From Methanofervidicoccus abyssi (GTDB lineage: Archaea; AGJL01; Methanococci; Methanococcales; Methanococcaceae): DNA of 64,000 nucleotides. Under the pieces are notes generated by a model. It was given only the letters and a program-made list of their open reading frames with translations. It was not told the DNA's origin and did no database searches. Positions within the stretch are counted from its first letter, which is position 1, and every line of letters starts with the position of its first letter. The stretch spans positions 1 to 64,000 of the forward strand of contig NZ_BFAX01000001.1 in assembly GCF_004310395.1 (NCBI RefSeq). Reading direction: 5' to 3'. The position numbers were made by a program, and so were the translations under genes. Shown here piece by piece: positions 37,025 through 46,829 of this stretch.

Positions 37025-37395
37025 GGTTTCACAGAGATTGTTTATGAACCACTTTCTCTCCGTTAAAGTTAAATCTTTATACATTATAAAGATTATTGAA
37101 TTATACTAATTATAAAAATGATTAAAGTTAAAATAATGAAAAAATCATTACAATTAAAATCTCAATGAAAATGAGCAAATAAAAAATAAGGTAGAACTAT
37201 TAAATATTTCAGGATTTCCGAATACTAAATAAATATTTAGTTGTATTAGGAAGTATTCAGGTTTATCTAGGAGTTTTATATTTTTTACTTTTCTTTATAT
37301 TTTATTTTTATTATTTTTATTTTTTATTGTAATAATTCATCAATTTGATGAAAACTATGGTGATGTTATCTGACTATATGTAACAAGGGATATAT
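37025..37395. other. Divergent intergenic region, 371 bp
   Basis: AT-rich DNA between two divergent genes. At about 37220-37260 are interleaved inverted repeats (GAATAC ... GTATTC) that could form a hairpin or operator. A T-rich run (37268-37330) precedes the glycosyltransferase promoter. No gene seen. Confidence 0.45.
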
Positions 37396-38475
37396 ATGAA
37401 CATTCTCATGCCTACCATTTTTCATCCCTACAGTGGAGGAATAGCCTATCATGTAGATAACATAATAAGACACCTCGTGAATATCTCACCATATAATTTC
37501 CATATTCTTAACTACAGTTTTCAAGGAGAATTAAAGGAGAAACCTCCTAACACCATGGTGCATAAGGTAAAGTACATTAGGGGAATAAGAGGTCCAACCT
37601 ACACCTTTAATGGATACTTCCTGGGGAAAAACATAATAAAAAAATACAACATTGAGATTATTCACAGTCATTACGCATTTCCCCAAGGTTTCTTAGGGGC
37701 ACTTCTCAGTAGGAGGTACAAGATACCTCATATATTAACACTCCATGGCAGTGATGTGTTGATACTCTCTAAGCATCCCATTGGTAGACTGTTCTTCAAA
37801 TATGCTCTCAAATATTGTGATAGGATAATCTGTATAAGTAGATACTTAAAGGAACAACTTCCTAAGGAGTACCAGGATAAAAGTGAGGTGATATACAACG
37901 GAGTGGATTTCAGGAGATTCTATGATGCTGGTATAGACGAGGATTACGGTCTTTTTGTAGGATCTTTTGTACCTCAGAAAGGATTGTATACGTTAATTGA
38001 GGCTATTAAAGATATAAACTTTAACTTTAAGTTTATAGGAGATGGTCCACTCTTCAGGGAAGTTAAAGAGTATATAGAGAGAAAAGGCATTAAAAATATC
38101 GAACTCTTAGGGAAAAAGGATCAAAGGGAAGTTGCCCAATACCTTAGAAGATGTAGTTTTTTAGTGCTTCCTTCTACCTCTGAAGGTTTCGGTATGATAA
38201 TATTGGAGGCTATGGCCTCGGGGAAATGTGTAGTAGGCTCCAAGGTAGGAGGTATCCCAGAGTTGATTCTCGACAACTACAACGGTTTTCTATTTGAGGC
38301 TAACAACGTAAAGATGTTAAAGGAGAAGATAGAGATGTTGGTAAATGACAAGGATCTGAGAAGGAAGTTGGGTAGAAACGGGAGGATGTTCTCACGGAGA
38401 TTTTCCTGGGAAGAGGTTGCCAGGAGATTGGATACTATCTACAAGGAATTAAAAGAAAGTTTTAATACCCAGTGA
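37396..38475 (+). CDS. GT4 glycosyltransferase
   Basis: A complete GT-B enzyme of 359 aa using a nucleotide sugar. The N-terminal domain has FHPYSGGIAYHVDNI and HSHYAFPQGFLGALLSRR with LTLHGSDV; the C-terminal domain has FVGSFVPQKGLYTLIEAI and STSEGFGMIILEAMASGK, keeping both Glu of E-x7-E. It is predicted membrane-associated through basic surface helices. Unlike the cluster at 1-2.7 kb it stands alone, so it may serve a lipid, archaeosortase-linked or soluble glycan. Specificity unknown. Confidence 0.88.
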   Translation: MNILMPTIFHPYSGGIAYHVDNIIRHLVNISPYNFHILNYSFQGELKEKPPNTMVHKVKYIRGIRGPTYTFNGYFLGKNIIKKYNIEIIHSHYAFPQGFLGALLSRRYKIPHILTLHGSDVLILSKHPIGRLFFKYALKYCDRIICISRYLKEQLPKEYQDKSEVIYNGVDFRRFYDAGIDEDYGLFVGSFVPQKGLYTLIEAIKDINFNFKFIGDGPLFREVKEYIERKGIKNIELLGKKDQREVAQYLRRCSFLVLPSTSEGFGMIILEAMASGKCVVGSKVGGIPELILDNYNGFLFEANNVKMLKEKIEMLVNDKDLRRKLGRNGRMFSRRFSWEEVARRLDTIYKELKESFNTQ

Positions 38476-38606
38476 TTAAACAGGGATAAAAATTATACCA
38501 TATTTTAAAAAAAAAATTAGATGAATGAAAGGAATAAAACGGGAGAGGAGAGAGTTAATAGGAGAAGTTGTAAAGTACACTTTATCCACTTTTTAAGATA
38601 AATAAC

Positions 38607-40058
38607 TTACCTTATCATCCCTTTCTCCTTCTGCCATTTCCTCCTTTCTCCCAGTATACACCTATCACCTCTATTACCTCCAACAGGATTCTGTGGAGTA
38701 CCTAAGCAGTTCATACATCTGGCCATAATACTGGCCCCCAATGCAAGGCCATCCTCGACGAACACTACATTATCTTCAGGTTTATCCCATATACCTAAAT
38801 TATTCAATTTCTCTAATATCAACCTAGGTTTATCCCCTGTTATTCCAGCCCTTCCAGTTATTCCAATGGCACTTTTATCACTTATAAGGCCCATATCTCT
38901 TGCCAACTCTACAAGCCTCTCAGTTATCTTTGCAGATACTATATCCAAGGTGTAAAGTAGGGTTGGGATGTTACTCTCCTCTAAGATTTTCTTTCCAATC
39001 TCCTCCAACTTTGGTAGATCACTTCCATTCTCTCCTACATCACAACCTATAAGGGTTGTTCCCGCCCTTTCTGCACTTTCTGGATTTACAGGTACAGTTC
39101 CAAATCTCTCTACATTTTTAGGAACTTCACAGATCCTTATATATCTATGTATCTCTTCTCCATACTCCTCTGCAAGTTCTCTATTTATTTTACCTTCCCT
39201 ACTCTTTATATCCAGTACTGCACCTTTATCTTTACTTACCAATCCACTACCTCTAACTATACTGTCTGCAATGGCACCTGCAAGGCCACATAAGTTGCCG
39301 ATAACATGGGCGTAGGGCTTACTGTCATCTGTTATCCTACCTGCAAGTGTTGTACCAAAGTCTATACTCATACATGGGTTTCTGAAATCTACATGGGTCC
39401 ACTTTGCCCCCACCTTTATTCCTGCAGTAACTAACTCACCTTCCATTTCATTGGCTACAACTTCTTTACCAGTTGGAGGTACCACTCCAGTAACAGCACC
39501 GTCAAATATGATCTTATCCATTAGACTGTACTTGTCAAAGGGCTTTGGAAGTTGGCTTTTACTCATGGCAGGAGCCATCTTTGAAGGAGGTACTCCTGCT
39601 TTTAAACATCCTTCTGCAAGGGCTATTATCATATTAGATACTTCCTCTGGGGAGGCAAATCCTGCAGTAACTCCAGTACTTCTAACTACAAAATGGAGAT
39701 CATCCACTGTAAGGTTTCCCTTTTTCAAGGCTCCAAGTAATACATCCTTAACCATATCTGCAACTGCCCCCTTAGTCAATTCCACTCCCCAGATGGTTTT
39801 TCCAAATACCTCCTCCCCTTTTTTTGGTGGCCTCACATCCCTGGTCATTACAACGTATTTACTAACAATGTAGGTATTACCCGTTTCCATATTGGTTGCT
39901 GTAATTATGGATTTTGTTGTAGTATTTCCCAACTCAACAGATGCAACAATATAATAAGGGTTTCTCTTCAATTCTATTAGGTCTATACTCTGGGATCTTG
40001 CATAGGCAATATTAGAGCTTTTTTTGAATATATTAAGTATTTTATCAAAAAATCCCAT
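38607..40058 (-). CDS. Methanogenesis marker protein 14 (ASKHA family)
   Basis: A 483-aa methanogen-specific protein. The N-terminal nucleotide-binding loop is VASVELGNTTTKSIITATN (about residues 40-58) and a second is CMSIDFGTTLAGRITDD, both typical of the ASKHA ATPase fold seen in reductive activators. The C-terminus has CMNCLGTPQNP and RGDRCILGE, possible metal-binding cysteines. A role in activating a methanogenesis enzyme is inference. ATG 40058 follows GGGGGAT; an in-frame TTG at 40070 precedes it. Single gene with its promoter in the 426-bp divergent gap. Confidence 0.88.
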   Translation of the reverse strand: MGFFDKILNIFKKSSNIAYARSQSIDLIELKRNPYYIVASVELGNTTTKSIITATNMETGNTYIVSKYVVMTRDVRPPKKGEEVFGKTIWGVELTKGAVADMVKDVLLGALKKGNLTVDDLHFVVRSTGVTAGFASPEEVSNMIIALAEGCLKAGVPPSKMAPAMSKSQLPKPFDKYSLMDKIIFDGAVTGVVPPTGKEVVANEMEGELVTAGIKVGAKWTHVDFRNPCMSIDFGTTLAGRITDDSKPYAHVIGNLCGLAGAIADSIVRGSGLVSKDKGAVLDIKSREGKINRELAEEYGEEIHRYIRICEVPKNVERFGTVPVNPESAERAGTTLIGCDVGENGSDLPKLEEIGKKILEESNIPTLLYTLDIVSAKITERLVELARDMGLISDKSAIGITGRAGITGDKPRLILEKLNNLGIWDKPEDNVVFVEDGLALGASIMARCMNCLGTPQNPVGGNRGDRCILGERRKWQKEKGMIR

Positions 40059-40484
40059 TTTATCCCCCAAATTATCCCAAAATTAAATTTTAAAATTTTT
40101 ATAGTAATTTAAAATATTATCGTATAATAACCTTATATAAGATATATTATATAAAAAATATAAACAAAAATTAAAGCCTAATGTTACGAAGATCACAGTA
40201 AGAGAGTATAATTGTTATAATAGATATTACTAATAAATAAAAATTATCTGCCATTATCCTAATCTCAGTGTAAAGAGAATTTTAAGAGATGATAGATGTG
40301 TAATTACACCTCTTTCCCTTTTTGAATAAAGGTTTTTAATTTTTATTATATCTTCATTAAATATTATACTAACCATTATTATATTATTAATCATTGATAT
40401 TTGTTTAGTGAAAATGTATTGCTCTTATGCTATATTATTTAATGGCCTATACTATCTCCTTTATAGAAAAATAACGGTGATTTT
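40059..40484. other. Divergent regulatory gap with a perfect palindrome
   Basis: 426 bp between marker 14 (leftward) and nop5 (rightward), with no gene seen. GTGTAATTACAC at 40298-40309 is a perfect 12-bp palindrome set in a less AT-rich stretch and could be an operator. The nop5 TATA-like stretch (CTATATTATTT) is near 40430-40441 and its GGTGAT site at 40476-40481. Confidence 0.45.
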
Positions 40485-41729
40485 ATGTACTATCTGATAT
40501 TCACATCCTATGGTGCTTTTCTCCTAGAATATAACGGTGATCTAAATTTAGAGAACATAAAACACTATAAAATATTTCCAGAAGAAGAGATTCCCAAAAT
40601 CATGTATAACCTCCGAAGAGGAAACCTTCAAATAGTTGAGGAGTTAATGAAAGAATGGGATCTAAAGGATAAAGGTATAAAAGTCTTAGTAGAATACTTA
40701 GAAAATGAGCCCACACTTCCAGGAAAGTTTATAAGAGAGAATATATATCCCCTAGGTAAGAAATACAGCATTTTCAACAGTTACAAGGAGTTTATAGAAA
40801 AAACAAACCTATGGGCTACTCAACTCACAAAACTTTTAATGAAGGAATCCTCTGAGAGAAAGGATAAATTGATAATCCAGACTGTAAGTGCCTTAGATGA
40901 CTTAGATGAGACACTTAATTTATTCTCCGAGAGACTTAGGGAGTGGTATTCTCTCTACTTCCCAGAGATGGACAAGATTGTAAAGAAACATGAACTTTAT
41001 GCAAAATTGGTATCCCAATTTTTAAAGAGGGAAAACTACACCAGGACTAAGTTAAAGGAGTTTCTACCTTCAAAAACAGCCAAAACACTATCTAAAGTAG
41101 CAAAGAGTTCAATGGGTGCAGAGTTATCCGAGGAGGATCTCTCAATTATAAAGGGATTTGCAGATCAAATAATATCTATGTATAACCTAAGAGATAGCCT
41201 ACTGAAGTATTTGGGAGAATTAATGGAGGAGACTGCACCTAACTTAACAAAGTTGGCAGGGGTTTCCTTGGGTGCCAGACTTATAAGTTTAACTGGGGGA
41301 TTGGAGAGGTTGTCAAAACTCCCCGCCTCTACAATACAAGTTATCGGAGCTGAAAAGGCACTATTTGCACATCTGAGATTAGGAGCAGATCCTCCAAAAC
41401 ATGGGGTAATATTCCAACACCCTCTTATTCAAAGCTCTCCCTGGTGGATTAGGGGGAAGATAGCAAGGGCTCTAGCCTGTAAGTTGGCTGTGGGAGTTAG
41501 AGCAGATGTTTTTGGAAACTACATAGCAGATGAACTTCTTGAGAATCTTAATAAGAAGGTTGAGGAGATAAAGAGGAAGTACCCAGAACCTAGGAAAAAA
41601 CCTTCAAAGAAGAAGAAGGAGAAAAAAGAAAAAGGTATGAAAAGGAAAGGAGATAAGAAGAAAAAGAAAAAGATAAAAAACCGAAAAAAGGGAAAGAAAG
41701 TAATAGGTAAGACATCCTCAAAATGGTGA
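40485..41729 (+). CDS. nop5: C/D box sRNP core protein Nop5 (aNop56/58)
   Basis: A scaffold that joins L7Ae, the C/D guide RNA and fibrillarin. At 414 aa: N-terminal fibrillarin-binding domain (1-~120), coiled coil (about 130-240) and the Nop domain with VIGAEKALFAHLRLGADPPKHGVIFQHPLI binding the L7Ae-RNA kink-turn. The C-terminus is a Lys-rich tail of about 45 residues (KKKKEKKEKGMKRKG...), as in several Methanococcales. Fibrillarin follows after 4 bp. A likely guide RNA client is the C/D sRNA at 62114-62174. Confidence 0.95.
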   Translation: MYYLIFTSYGAFLLEYNGDLNLENIKHYKIFPEEEIPKIMYNLRRGNLQIVEELMKEWDLKDKGIKVLVEYLENEPTLPGKFIRENIYPLGKKYSIFNSYKEFIEKTNLWATQLTKLLMKESSERKDKLIIQTVSALDDLDETLNLFSERLREWYSLYFPEMDKIVKKHELYAKLVSQFLKRENYTRTKLKEFLPSKTAKTLSKVAKSSMGAELSEEDLSIIKGFADQIISMYNLRDSLLKYLGELMEETAPNLTKLAGVSLGARLISLTGGLERLSKLPASTIQVIGAEKALFAHLRLGADPPKHGVIFQHPLIQSSPWWIRGKIARALACKLAVGVRADVFGNYIADELLENLNKKVEEIKRKYPEPRKKPSKKKKEKKEKGMKRKGDKKKKKKIKNRKKGKKVIGKTSSKW

Positions 41730-41733
41730 TACT

Positions 41734-42414
41734 TTGAAAGTTAGGGAGATCTTCGATAACGTATATGAGATAGATACAGGTGATGGGGTCAGGAAAATAG
41801 GGACAAAATCCTTAATCCCTTCCAAGAGAGTTTATGGAGAGAAGATAGTTAAGATAGAAGGGGCGGAATATAGAATCTGGAACCCTAGCAAGAGTAAGTT
41901 GGCAGCTGCCATATTGAAGGGGCTTAAGGTTATGCCCATAAAGAGAGGTTCAAAGGTGCTCTACTTAGGTGCTTCGGCAGGTACCACACCTTCACATGTT
42001 GCAGATATTGTGGAATACACACCTGTATACTCTGTGGAGTTCTCGCCGAGAATAATGAGGGAGTTCTTAGAAGTATGTAGGGATAGAACAAACCTTATAC
42101 CTATACTGGGGGATGCTAACTTACCGAACACCTACAGTAATATAGTTGAGATGGTGGATGTGATATACGAAGACGTCGCTCAGGTAAATCAGGCTGAGAT
42201 ACTTATTAAAAATGCCAGATGGTTCTTAAAGGAGGGAGGATACGGTATAATAGCTATAAAGGCAAGAAGTATAGATGTTGTAAAGGACCCCAAGGAGATA
42301 TTTAAGGAGCAGAAGGAGATACTGATAGAGGGAGGTTTTAAGATAGTGGATGAGGTGGATATTGAGCCCTTTGAGAAGGATCATGTATTGATGGTGGGCA
42401 TCTGGCAACCCTAA
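41734..42414 (+). CDS. flpA: Fibrillarin, rRNA/tRNA 2'-O-methyltransferase
   Basis: The SAM-dependent methyltransferase of C/D box sRNPs, 226 aa, without the eukaryotic GAR domain. SAM motif I is VLYLGASAGTTPSHVADIV; others are VYSVEFSPRIMREFLEVC and VDVIYEDVAQVNQAEIL, and the catalytic Lys lies in GIIAIKARSIDV. The start is TTG 41734, closely coupled to nop5. Downstream the PHP gene begins 9 bp after its stop, forming a three-gene unit. Confidence 0.96.
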   Translation: MKVREIFDNVYEIDTGDGVRKIGTKSLIPSKRVYGEKIVKIEGAEYRIWNPSKSKLAAAILKGLKVMPIKRGSKVLYLGASAGTTPSHVADIVEYTPVYSVEFSPRIMREFLEVCRDRTNLIPILGDANLPNTYSNIVEMVDVIYEDVAQVNQAEILIKNARWFLKEGGYGIIAIKARSIDVVKDPKEIFKEQKEILIEGGFKIVDEVDIEPFEKDHVLMVGIWQP

Positions 42415-42423
42415 GGTGGTAGT

Positions 42424-43077
42424 GTGAGATACGACTTTCATACACATACAGTTTTCAGTGATGGAGAACTGATACCTTCAGAACTTGTAAGGAGGGCCAT
42501 ACTACTTAACCATGTTGCCCTAGCGATTACAGATCATGGAGATGCAAGTAACTATAAGGATTTAATAGAGAAGATAACGTTAGCGAGGGAGGAGTTGGAA
42601 AAGTACTGGGATATAAGGGTTATAGTAGGTATTGAACTTACCCATATACCTCCTAAGTCCATTCCAAAGATGGCGAGAAGGTGTAAAGATGTAGGGGCGG
42701 AAATTGTTGTAATACATGGAGAGACAATAGTGGAACCTGTAGAGAAGGGAACAAATTACTACGCCTCTATCTCCGAGGATGTGGATATTTTAGCCCATCC
42801 TGGATTGATAGACAGGGAGTGTGCAGAGAATATAAAGGAGAATAATATATTCTTAGAGATTACCTCGAGGAAGGGGCACTCTCTAACAAATGGACATGTG
42901 ATAAATGTTGCAAGGAATTTCGATATACCTATCTTGATAAATACAGATGCCCATGGCCCTTCTGATCTAATAGATCTAGATTTTGCAAGGAAAGTAGGTT
43001 TAGGTTGTGGAATGGGAAGAAAAGAATTGGAAAATGCTTTATGTCATTATCCCAAAGAGTTGTTGAAAAGATTATAG
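42424..43077 (+). CDS. PHP-domain metallo-phosphoesterase
   Basis: A 217-aa protein of the polymerase and histidinol phosphatase (PHP) superfamily. Metal ligands are visible in order: FHTHTVFSDGE, ITDHGD, VGIELTH, VIHGE, LAHPG and NTDAHGPSD, so a trinuclear metal site should form. Substrate is unknown; histidinol phosphatase or a nucleotide or RNA phosphodiesterase are options. GTG 42424 follows AAGGTGGT. Being co-transcribed with nop5-fibrillarin hints at RNA metabolism, which is inference only. Confidence 0.82.
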   Translation: MRYDFHTHTVFSDGELIPSELVRRAILLNHVALAITDHGDASNYKDLIEKITLAREELEKYWDIRVIVGIELTHIPPKSIPKMARRCKDVGAEIVVIHGETIVEPVEKGTNYYASISEDVDILAHPGLIDRECAENIKENNIFLEITSRKGHSLTNGHVINVARNFDIPILINTDAHGPSDLIDLDFARKVGLGCGMGRKELENALCHYPKELLKRL

Positions 43078-43272
43078 GAATTAAATTGTACGATCGATAA
43101 AACTTTTTAAATTAATAAACACCATCGAGATCCAATAAAAATAATAAATTTATTGATATAGAGTAACTAATTAATAGTAATTTTTTTATTTTTAAAACAT
43201 TCCCTCATTTTTATCATTATCACAATTTTTCAATTTTCTTAATCATTAACTTTGATAAAATTGATAAAACTC

Positions 43273-44583
43273 TTATTTGATATTCTTATCATCCTTGATA
43301 AACTCTCTCAGAAGTACAGTGGCGTAGCAACCTTTTTCCAACTTAAACCTTAAAACTACACCGTCCTCTTCTGCCCAGAATGTAAAATCATAAACCTTAG
43401 TGATCAATCTCCTCCTAGTGCCTGGGAAGTCTCCAAAGTCCTCTATATAGAATCTCTGAAGGTCGATACCCTCCTCTTCTATGATATCCCTTTCAATTTC
43501 CCCCTGTATCCCCTCAGCCAGCCTACACTTTCTACCTAAAACAGCCCCTGTGGGAATACCTCCAAACAGTATATCTCCCTCCTGGGGTTCAAAACCGTAC
43601 TGGAACCTCCTATTTATCATCTCGTTGAAAAGGTAGGACTGATAGGCGTTTATAAACATACATCTTAAATGAGGTGGTAAAACCTTAAAACTCTTAATAA
43701 AACTTCCAGTTTCCAAGTATCTCTTGAGCATCTTTCTCTCGTAGTAGAGTTCCTTTGGGTACATCTTTAGAGCTCCCTTGAAATCTCCTTCATCTACCAA
43801 CTTCCTAGCCTCCCGTACTCTGCCTTCCTCGAATAGTGGAGTTCCACAGTAAGCGTAAAATGCCCCTTCAAAGTCCCTGTTGTATATAAGTTTTCCCACT
43901 ATATGGGTTATAGGTCTATCTGTACCAAATCTTTGGATGCCATAGTAGTTCAATATATAATTTAACTTAATATCTTTTAGAATATCTACAACTTCCTGAG
44001 GGTCTCTATCCTTCAGTCTTACCTTTATAGTAAATCTGTTGCCCCAGAGATCACCTAACTTTAACTTTTTATTTGTCCTTTGGATATCCCTTATTTTTAT
44101 CCCCTTTATACTATCTTTTATCCTCTCCAGAGCCTCTACCTTTATCCCAAAGCATCCTACTCGTTGAGTAGTTGCTGCATACTTATCTTTAGTCCCTGCA
44201 AAACCAAAGTTCTTTCTCTTAGAATTTGTCCTCTTCACCAACTCTCCTATTGCATCTAAGGTGTTCCAGTTTATCTTCTCCAAGGTAAAGTGTATAAAGG
44301 CACCTTTCCAGTTGGGATCATCCTTAAAAATTCCAAGATCTTTTCCATACTCTAAGATTATACCATCTTTGGTGATCTCCTCAACTATGAAGTCTTCTGG
44401 ATACTTCTTAATAATTCCCTCGATCTTTAGATTTATAAAGTATTTGTCTAAATTAATTTTTATTTCTTCTATCAATTTTCTTATCTTCTTCTTCCTGTAT
44501 TTTTTCTCTATCTTCTTACGATAATCTTCAAGATTTTTTAGGGATTCTAACTTTCTCCTGTAACCTATTAGATAGTTTTTCAT
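43273..44583 (-). CDS. truD: tRNA pseudouridine synthase TruD
   Basis: Isomerises uridine to pseudouridine, classically U13 of tRNA-Glu; archaeal TruD/Pus7 can act on other sites. At 436 aa it has the family signature KNFGFAGTKDKYAATTQRV with the catalytic Asp in KD, NRFTIKVRLKDR and the TRUD insertion domain around YGIQRFGTDRPITHIVGK. A Lys-rich N-terminal extension (residues 1-60) is longer than in bacteria and may bind RNA. ATG 44583 follows AGGGAT. Single gene. Confidence 0.93.
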   Translation of the reverse strand: MKNYLIGYRRKLESLKNLEDYRKKIEKKYRKKKIRKLIEEIKINLDKYFINLKIEGIIKKYPEDFIVEEITKDGIILEYGKDLGIFKDDPNWKGAFIHFTLEKINWNTLDAIGELVKRTNSKRKNFGFAGTKDKYAATTQRVGCFGIKVEALERIKDSIKGIKIRDIQRTNKKLKLGDLWGNRFTIKVRLKDRDPQEVVDILKDIKLNYILNYYGIQRFGTDRPITHIVGKLIYNRDFEGAFYAYCGTPLFEEGRVREARKLVDEGDFKGALKMYPKELYYERKMLKRYLETGSFIKSFKVLPPHLRCMFINAYQSYLFNEMINRRFQYGFEPQEGDILFGGIPTGAVLGRKCRLAEGIQGEIERDIIEEEGIDLQRFYIEDFGDFPGTRRRLITKVYDFTFWAEEDGVVLRFKLEKGCYATVLLREFIKDDKNIK

Positions 44584-44714
44584 AGTTTATCCCTATCGTA
44601 CTGTAACTGTTAAAAATAAATGATTATTCCTACTTCTAAATTTGTTTAATGGTTTTTTATGAGTTATTCCTGAATCTTAAGTGAGTAACTTCGAAAAACT
44701 TACTGGAGAGTGTT

Positions 44715-45530
44715 CTAAAGTCTTATTAAGGATATAAGAAATTTTAATAGATTGATATAAGTTTTAAAGAGTACTTCTATAACGTTTAAGTTGTAGTATA
44801 TAGAGTACTGATATATTATCCAATCTAAAGGCTCCAAGAAAGCTGCAAGCCCAATAAAAGCCAGGGCGGTTAGTATCTTTAAAATAATATCTCTACTAAA
44901 AATACCTTTTACTTCATTATAGAACTTAGAATTTTCTACAGGCAATATTCTCTCTGCAACAGTGAGACCTGTCACTATAGATAGAGCGAGACCAGCAAAC
45001 TCGAAAATTCCGTGAGGTATTACAACGGGGAGATATTCTATATTTATATTGTATCCTAAGGCGCCAGTTAAGGGATTTATAACTGTAATCAGGTAAAATA
45101 ATATAAGGGCATTTATATAATCCTCACGGGCATTGGGATCCCTTTTAACTTCTCTCCTATAAAGATATGCTACAAGAATGTAAGCCAAGAGGATAGCTAT
45201 ACAAGATAGAGAGTTATTTATGAAGTAGGGTAGTACAAGAGATAGATAACTGTGACCTACATGGGTTGTAACTGAAGAAGACACTACCTCAAATTTCTTA
45301 GTTGCAATGTATTCTACAGTTTTTATCACACTTTCTGGGTGGGAAGGTATTAATAAAGAAGAAAGAAACACTAATATCTTCGAGAGTAAAATTACAGATA
45401 AAAAACTGATCCAACATCCAAAGTAGGTTATAAAAAATTTTTTTGTAAAATTCATCCTTAGAAAACTTTTAAAGATATTTCTAAAAGTTGAAGATATTTT
45501 TTTTATTATGGTATCTATTTTCCTATACAT
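44715..45530 (-). CDS. SpoIIM-like membrane protein
   Basis: An integral membrane protein of 271 aa with about six helices. The signature VVIPHGIFEFAGLALSIVTGL, with Pro-His-Gly and Glu inside the membrane region, defines the stage II sporulation protein M family. In archaea the job is unknown; membrane remodelling, or partnership with RDD and ATPase proteins, has been suggested for relatives. The N-terminus is strongly basic (KKISSTFRNIFKSFLRMNFTKK), so it is cytoplasmic. ATG 45530 has AGGGAA. It is divergent from the KH-domain gene. Confidence 0.78.
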   Translation of the reverse strand: MYRKIDTIIKKISSTFRNIFKSFLRMNFTKKFFITYFGCWISFLSVILLSKILVFLSSLLIPSHPESVIKTVEYIATKKFEVVSSSVTTHVGHSYLSLVLPYFINNSLSCIAILLAYILVAYLYRREVKRDPNAREDYINALILFYLITVINPLTGALGYNINIEYLPVVIPHGIFEFAGLALSIVTGLTVAERILPVENSKFYNEVKGIFSRDIILKILTALAFIGLAAFLEPLDWIIYQYSIYYNLNVIEVLFKTYINLLKFLISLIRL

Positions 45531-45652
45531 AGTTTCCCTATTGTGTTAGTTCTTTCTGAGATCTTCCCGCTTTTTTTACATCACTACTATTATAGTGAAA
45601 AATATATTTCCGTAGTATATTAAAGGTTTTATATAATTGTTATTGGGATAAA

Positions 45653-46588
45653 ATGAAAAATACCGACGTCGAGAAGAATGTACTTATAAGAGAAATCTAT
45701 GGGATGATTAGAGAGATACGTCGGGAATTAAATTTAAAGGATATAAAGTTGGAGATTGTAGATGTAGAGATAATACGTGAAGGTGGAGATACACTTTTAA
45801 ATATATGTGTCCTAACTAGATCTGATAAATCTACAATAATAGGACCTGGAGGCTGGGTTGTAGGAAAGCTAAGAGAGTATTTAAAGGACAGATTTCCTGG
45901 AAATTTGAAGATCCTTGTAGATACCTATATTGATAGAGTTATTATAAGGAAGAAGATGGAGAAAGCTTTATCCACTCTGGAAAGTATTGGATTGAAAAAA
46001 GGAGAAAGGATTGTTATACTGGTTCAGTGTTGCTACGATTTAGGAGTGTTGGATTTTTTAAGAAAATATTTTAAAGTATTTGTAGTATCCCTAAGTATTG
46101 GATCTGTAGTCCTTCCCCCTAAGAACAGGAAGTTGATAGAGGATTATCTCCTAAAACATAGGATTCCCCATAAGTTCTTAAATCCTATAGAGTTAAAGGG
46201 AGAAGATATAAAAGAAGTATTGGGCAGGTATCCATGTGATTTCTGCAACGATGTTGTATTTAAATTTGTCGTAGAGGAGTGTAAAAGAATGGGCATAGGT
46301 TATTTAATAAACAACCATATACATCAAGAGATTGAAAGATTCAAAGACATTTACCTAATAAATTTTTTAAAGTTGTACCCTCTAAAGAGAGATACTCTAA
46401 GGATAAACTATCCCTACTTAAAATGCCCCTTGATGATACAGTCTCTTAAAAGAGATAAGGATTTAAAGGTTAAAGTAATAAGAGATATAGTGTCAGAGGT
46501 ATATGAAGGTCTTATGGAACCTGGTATAGGTGCAGAAGTTATATTGGAGATAGGGAGAGTAGGAGAGAATAAAAAGAAAAAAATCTAA
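45653..46588 (+). CDS. KH-domain and PP-loop-like protein
   Basis: A 311-aa protein with an N-terminal KH-type RNA-binding motif, STIIGPGGWVVGKLREYLKD (about residues 64-83, the GxxG loop being GPGG). An alpha/beta domain follows (about 118-260) with RIVILVQCCYDLGVLDFL where PP-loop ATPases have SGGxDS, so the ATP loop is degenerate, and then a C-x2-C (YPCDFCN). It resembles COG2117-type predicted tRNA-modification subunits, but I cannot place it firmly. ATG 45653 follows GGGAT. RNA modification is a reasonable guess, no more. Confidence 0.6.
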   Translation: MKNTDVEKNVLIREIYGMIREIRRELNLKDIKLEIVDVEIIREGGDTLLNICVLTRSDKSTIIGPGGWVVGKLREYLKDRFPGNLKILVDTYIDRVIIRKKMEKALSTLESIGLKKGERIVILVQCCYDLGVLDFLRKYFKVFVVSLSIGSVVLPPKNRKLIEDYLLKHRIPHKFLNPIELKGEDIKEVLGRYPCDFCNDVVFKFVVEECKRMGIGYLINNHIHQEIERFKDIYLINFLKLYPLKRDTLRINYPYLKCPLMIQSLKRDKDLKVKVIRDIVSEVYEGLMEPGIGAEVILEIGRVGENKKKKI

Positions 46589-46694
46589 AATATTTGATAT
46601 TATTTAGCAATTTAAAAAAATAATCATAGTCCTAAATATAACATATAATATAACTATAAAAACTCTTTAAGAAGAGATCCAATATTTGATGTAG

Positions 46695-46726
46695 TCCAGA
46701 AAGATAAAGGTTATATTTTACTTTTC
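46695..46726 (+). repeat. Intergenic repeat element, copy B
   Basis: TCCAGAAAGATAAAGGTTAT followed by ATTTTACTTTTC; nearly the same as copy A at 11104-11135. Unlike copy A its flanks do not form a perfect hairpin. It lies in the 240-bp convergent gap between the KH-domain gene and the second CbiQ gene and is followed by T-rich DNA. Confidence 0.5.
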
Positions 46727-46829
46727 TATCTGTATTTTTTCTATTCTTTAATTTTATAATATTCTTTTAATGAATTATTATTTTTTTATTAGGATTATTT
46801 CCATAGTTAAAGATATCACATCCTTTTTA

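Noticed and set aside
37340-37380. TGATGA and CTGA near 37348-37374 as a C/D RNA
   Set aside because: The spacing between boxes is too short for a guide and the C box lacks the leading purine.
39451-39873. 140-codon frame antisense to methanogenesis marker 14
   Set aside because: The marker 14 sequence is continuous and recognisable here; the antisense translation resembles no family.
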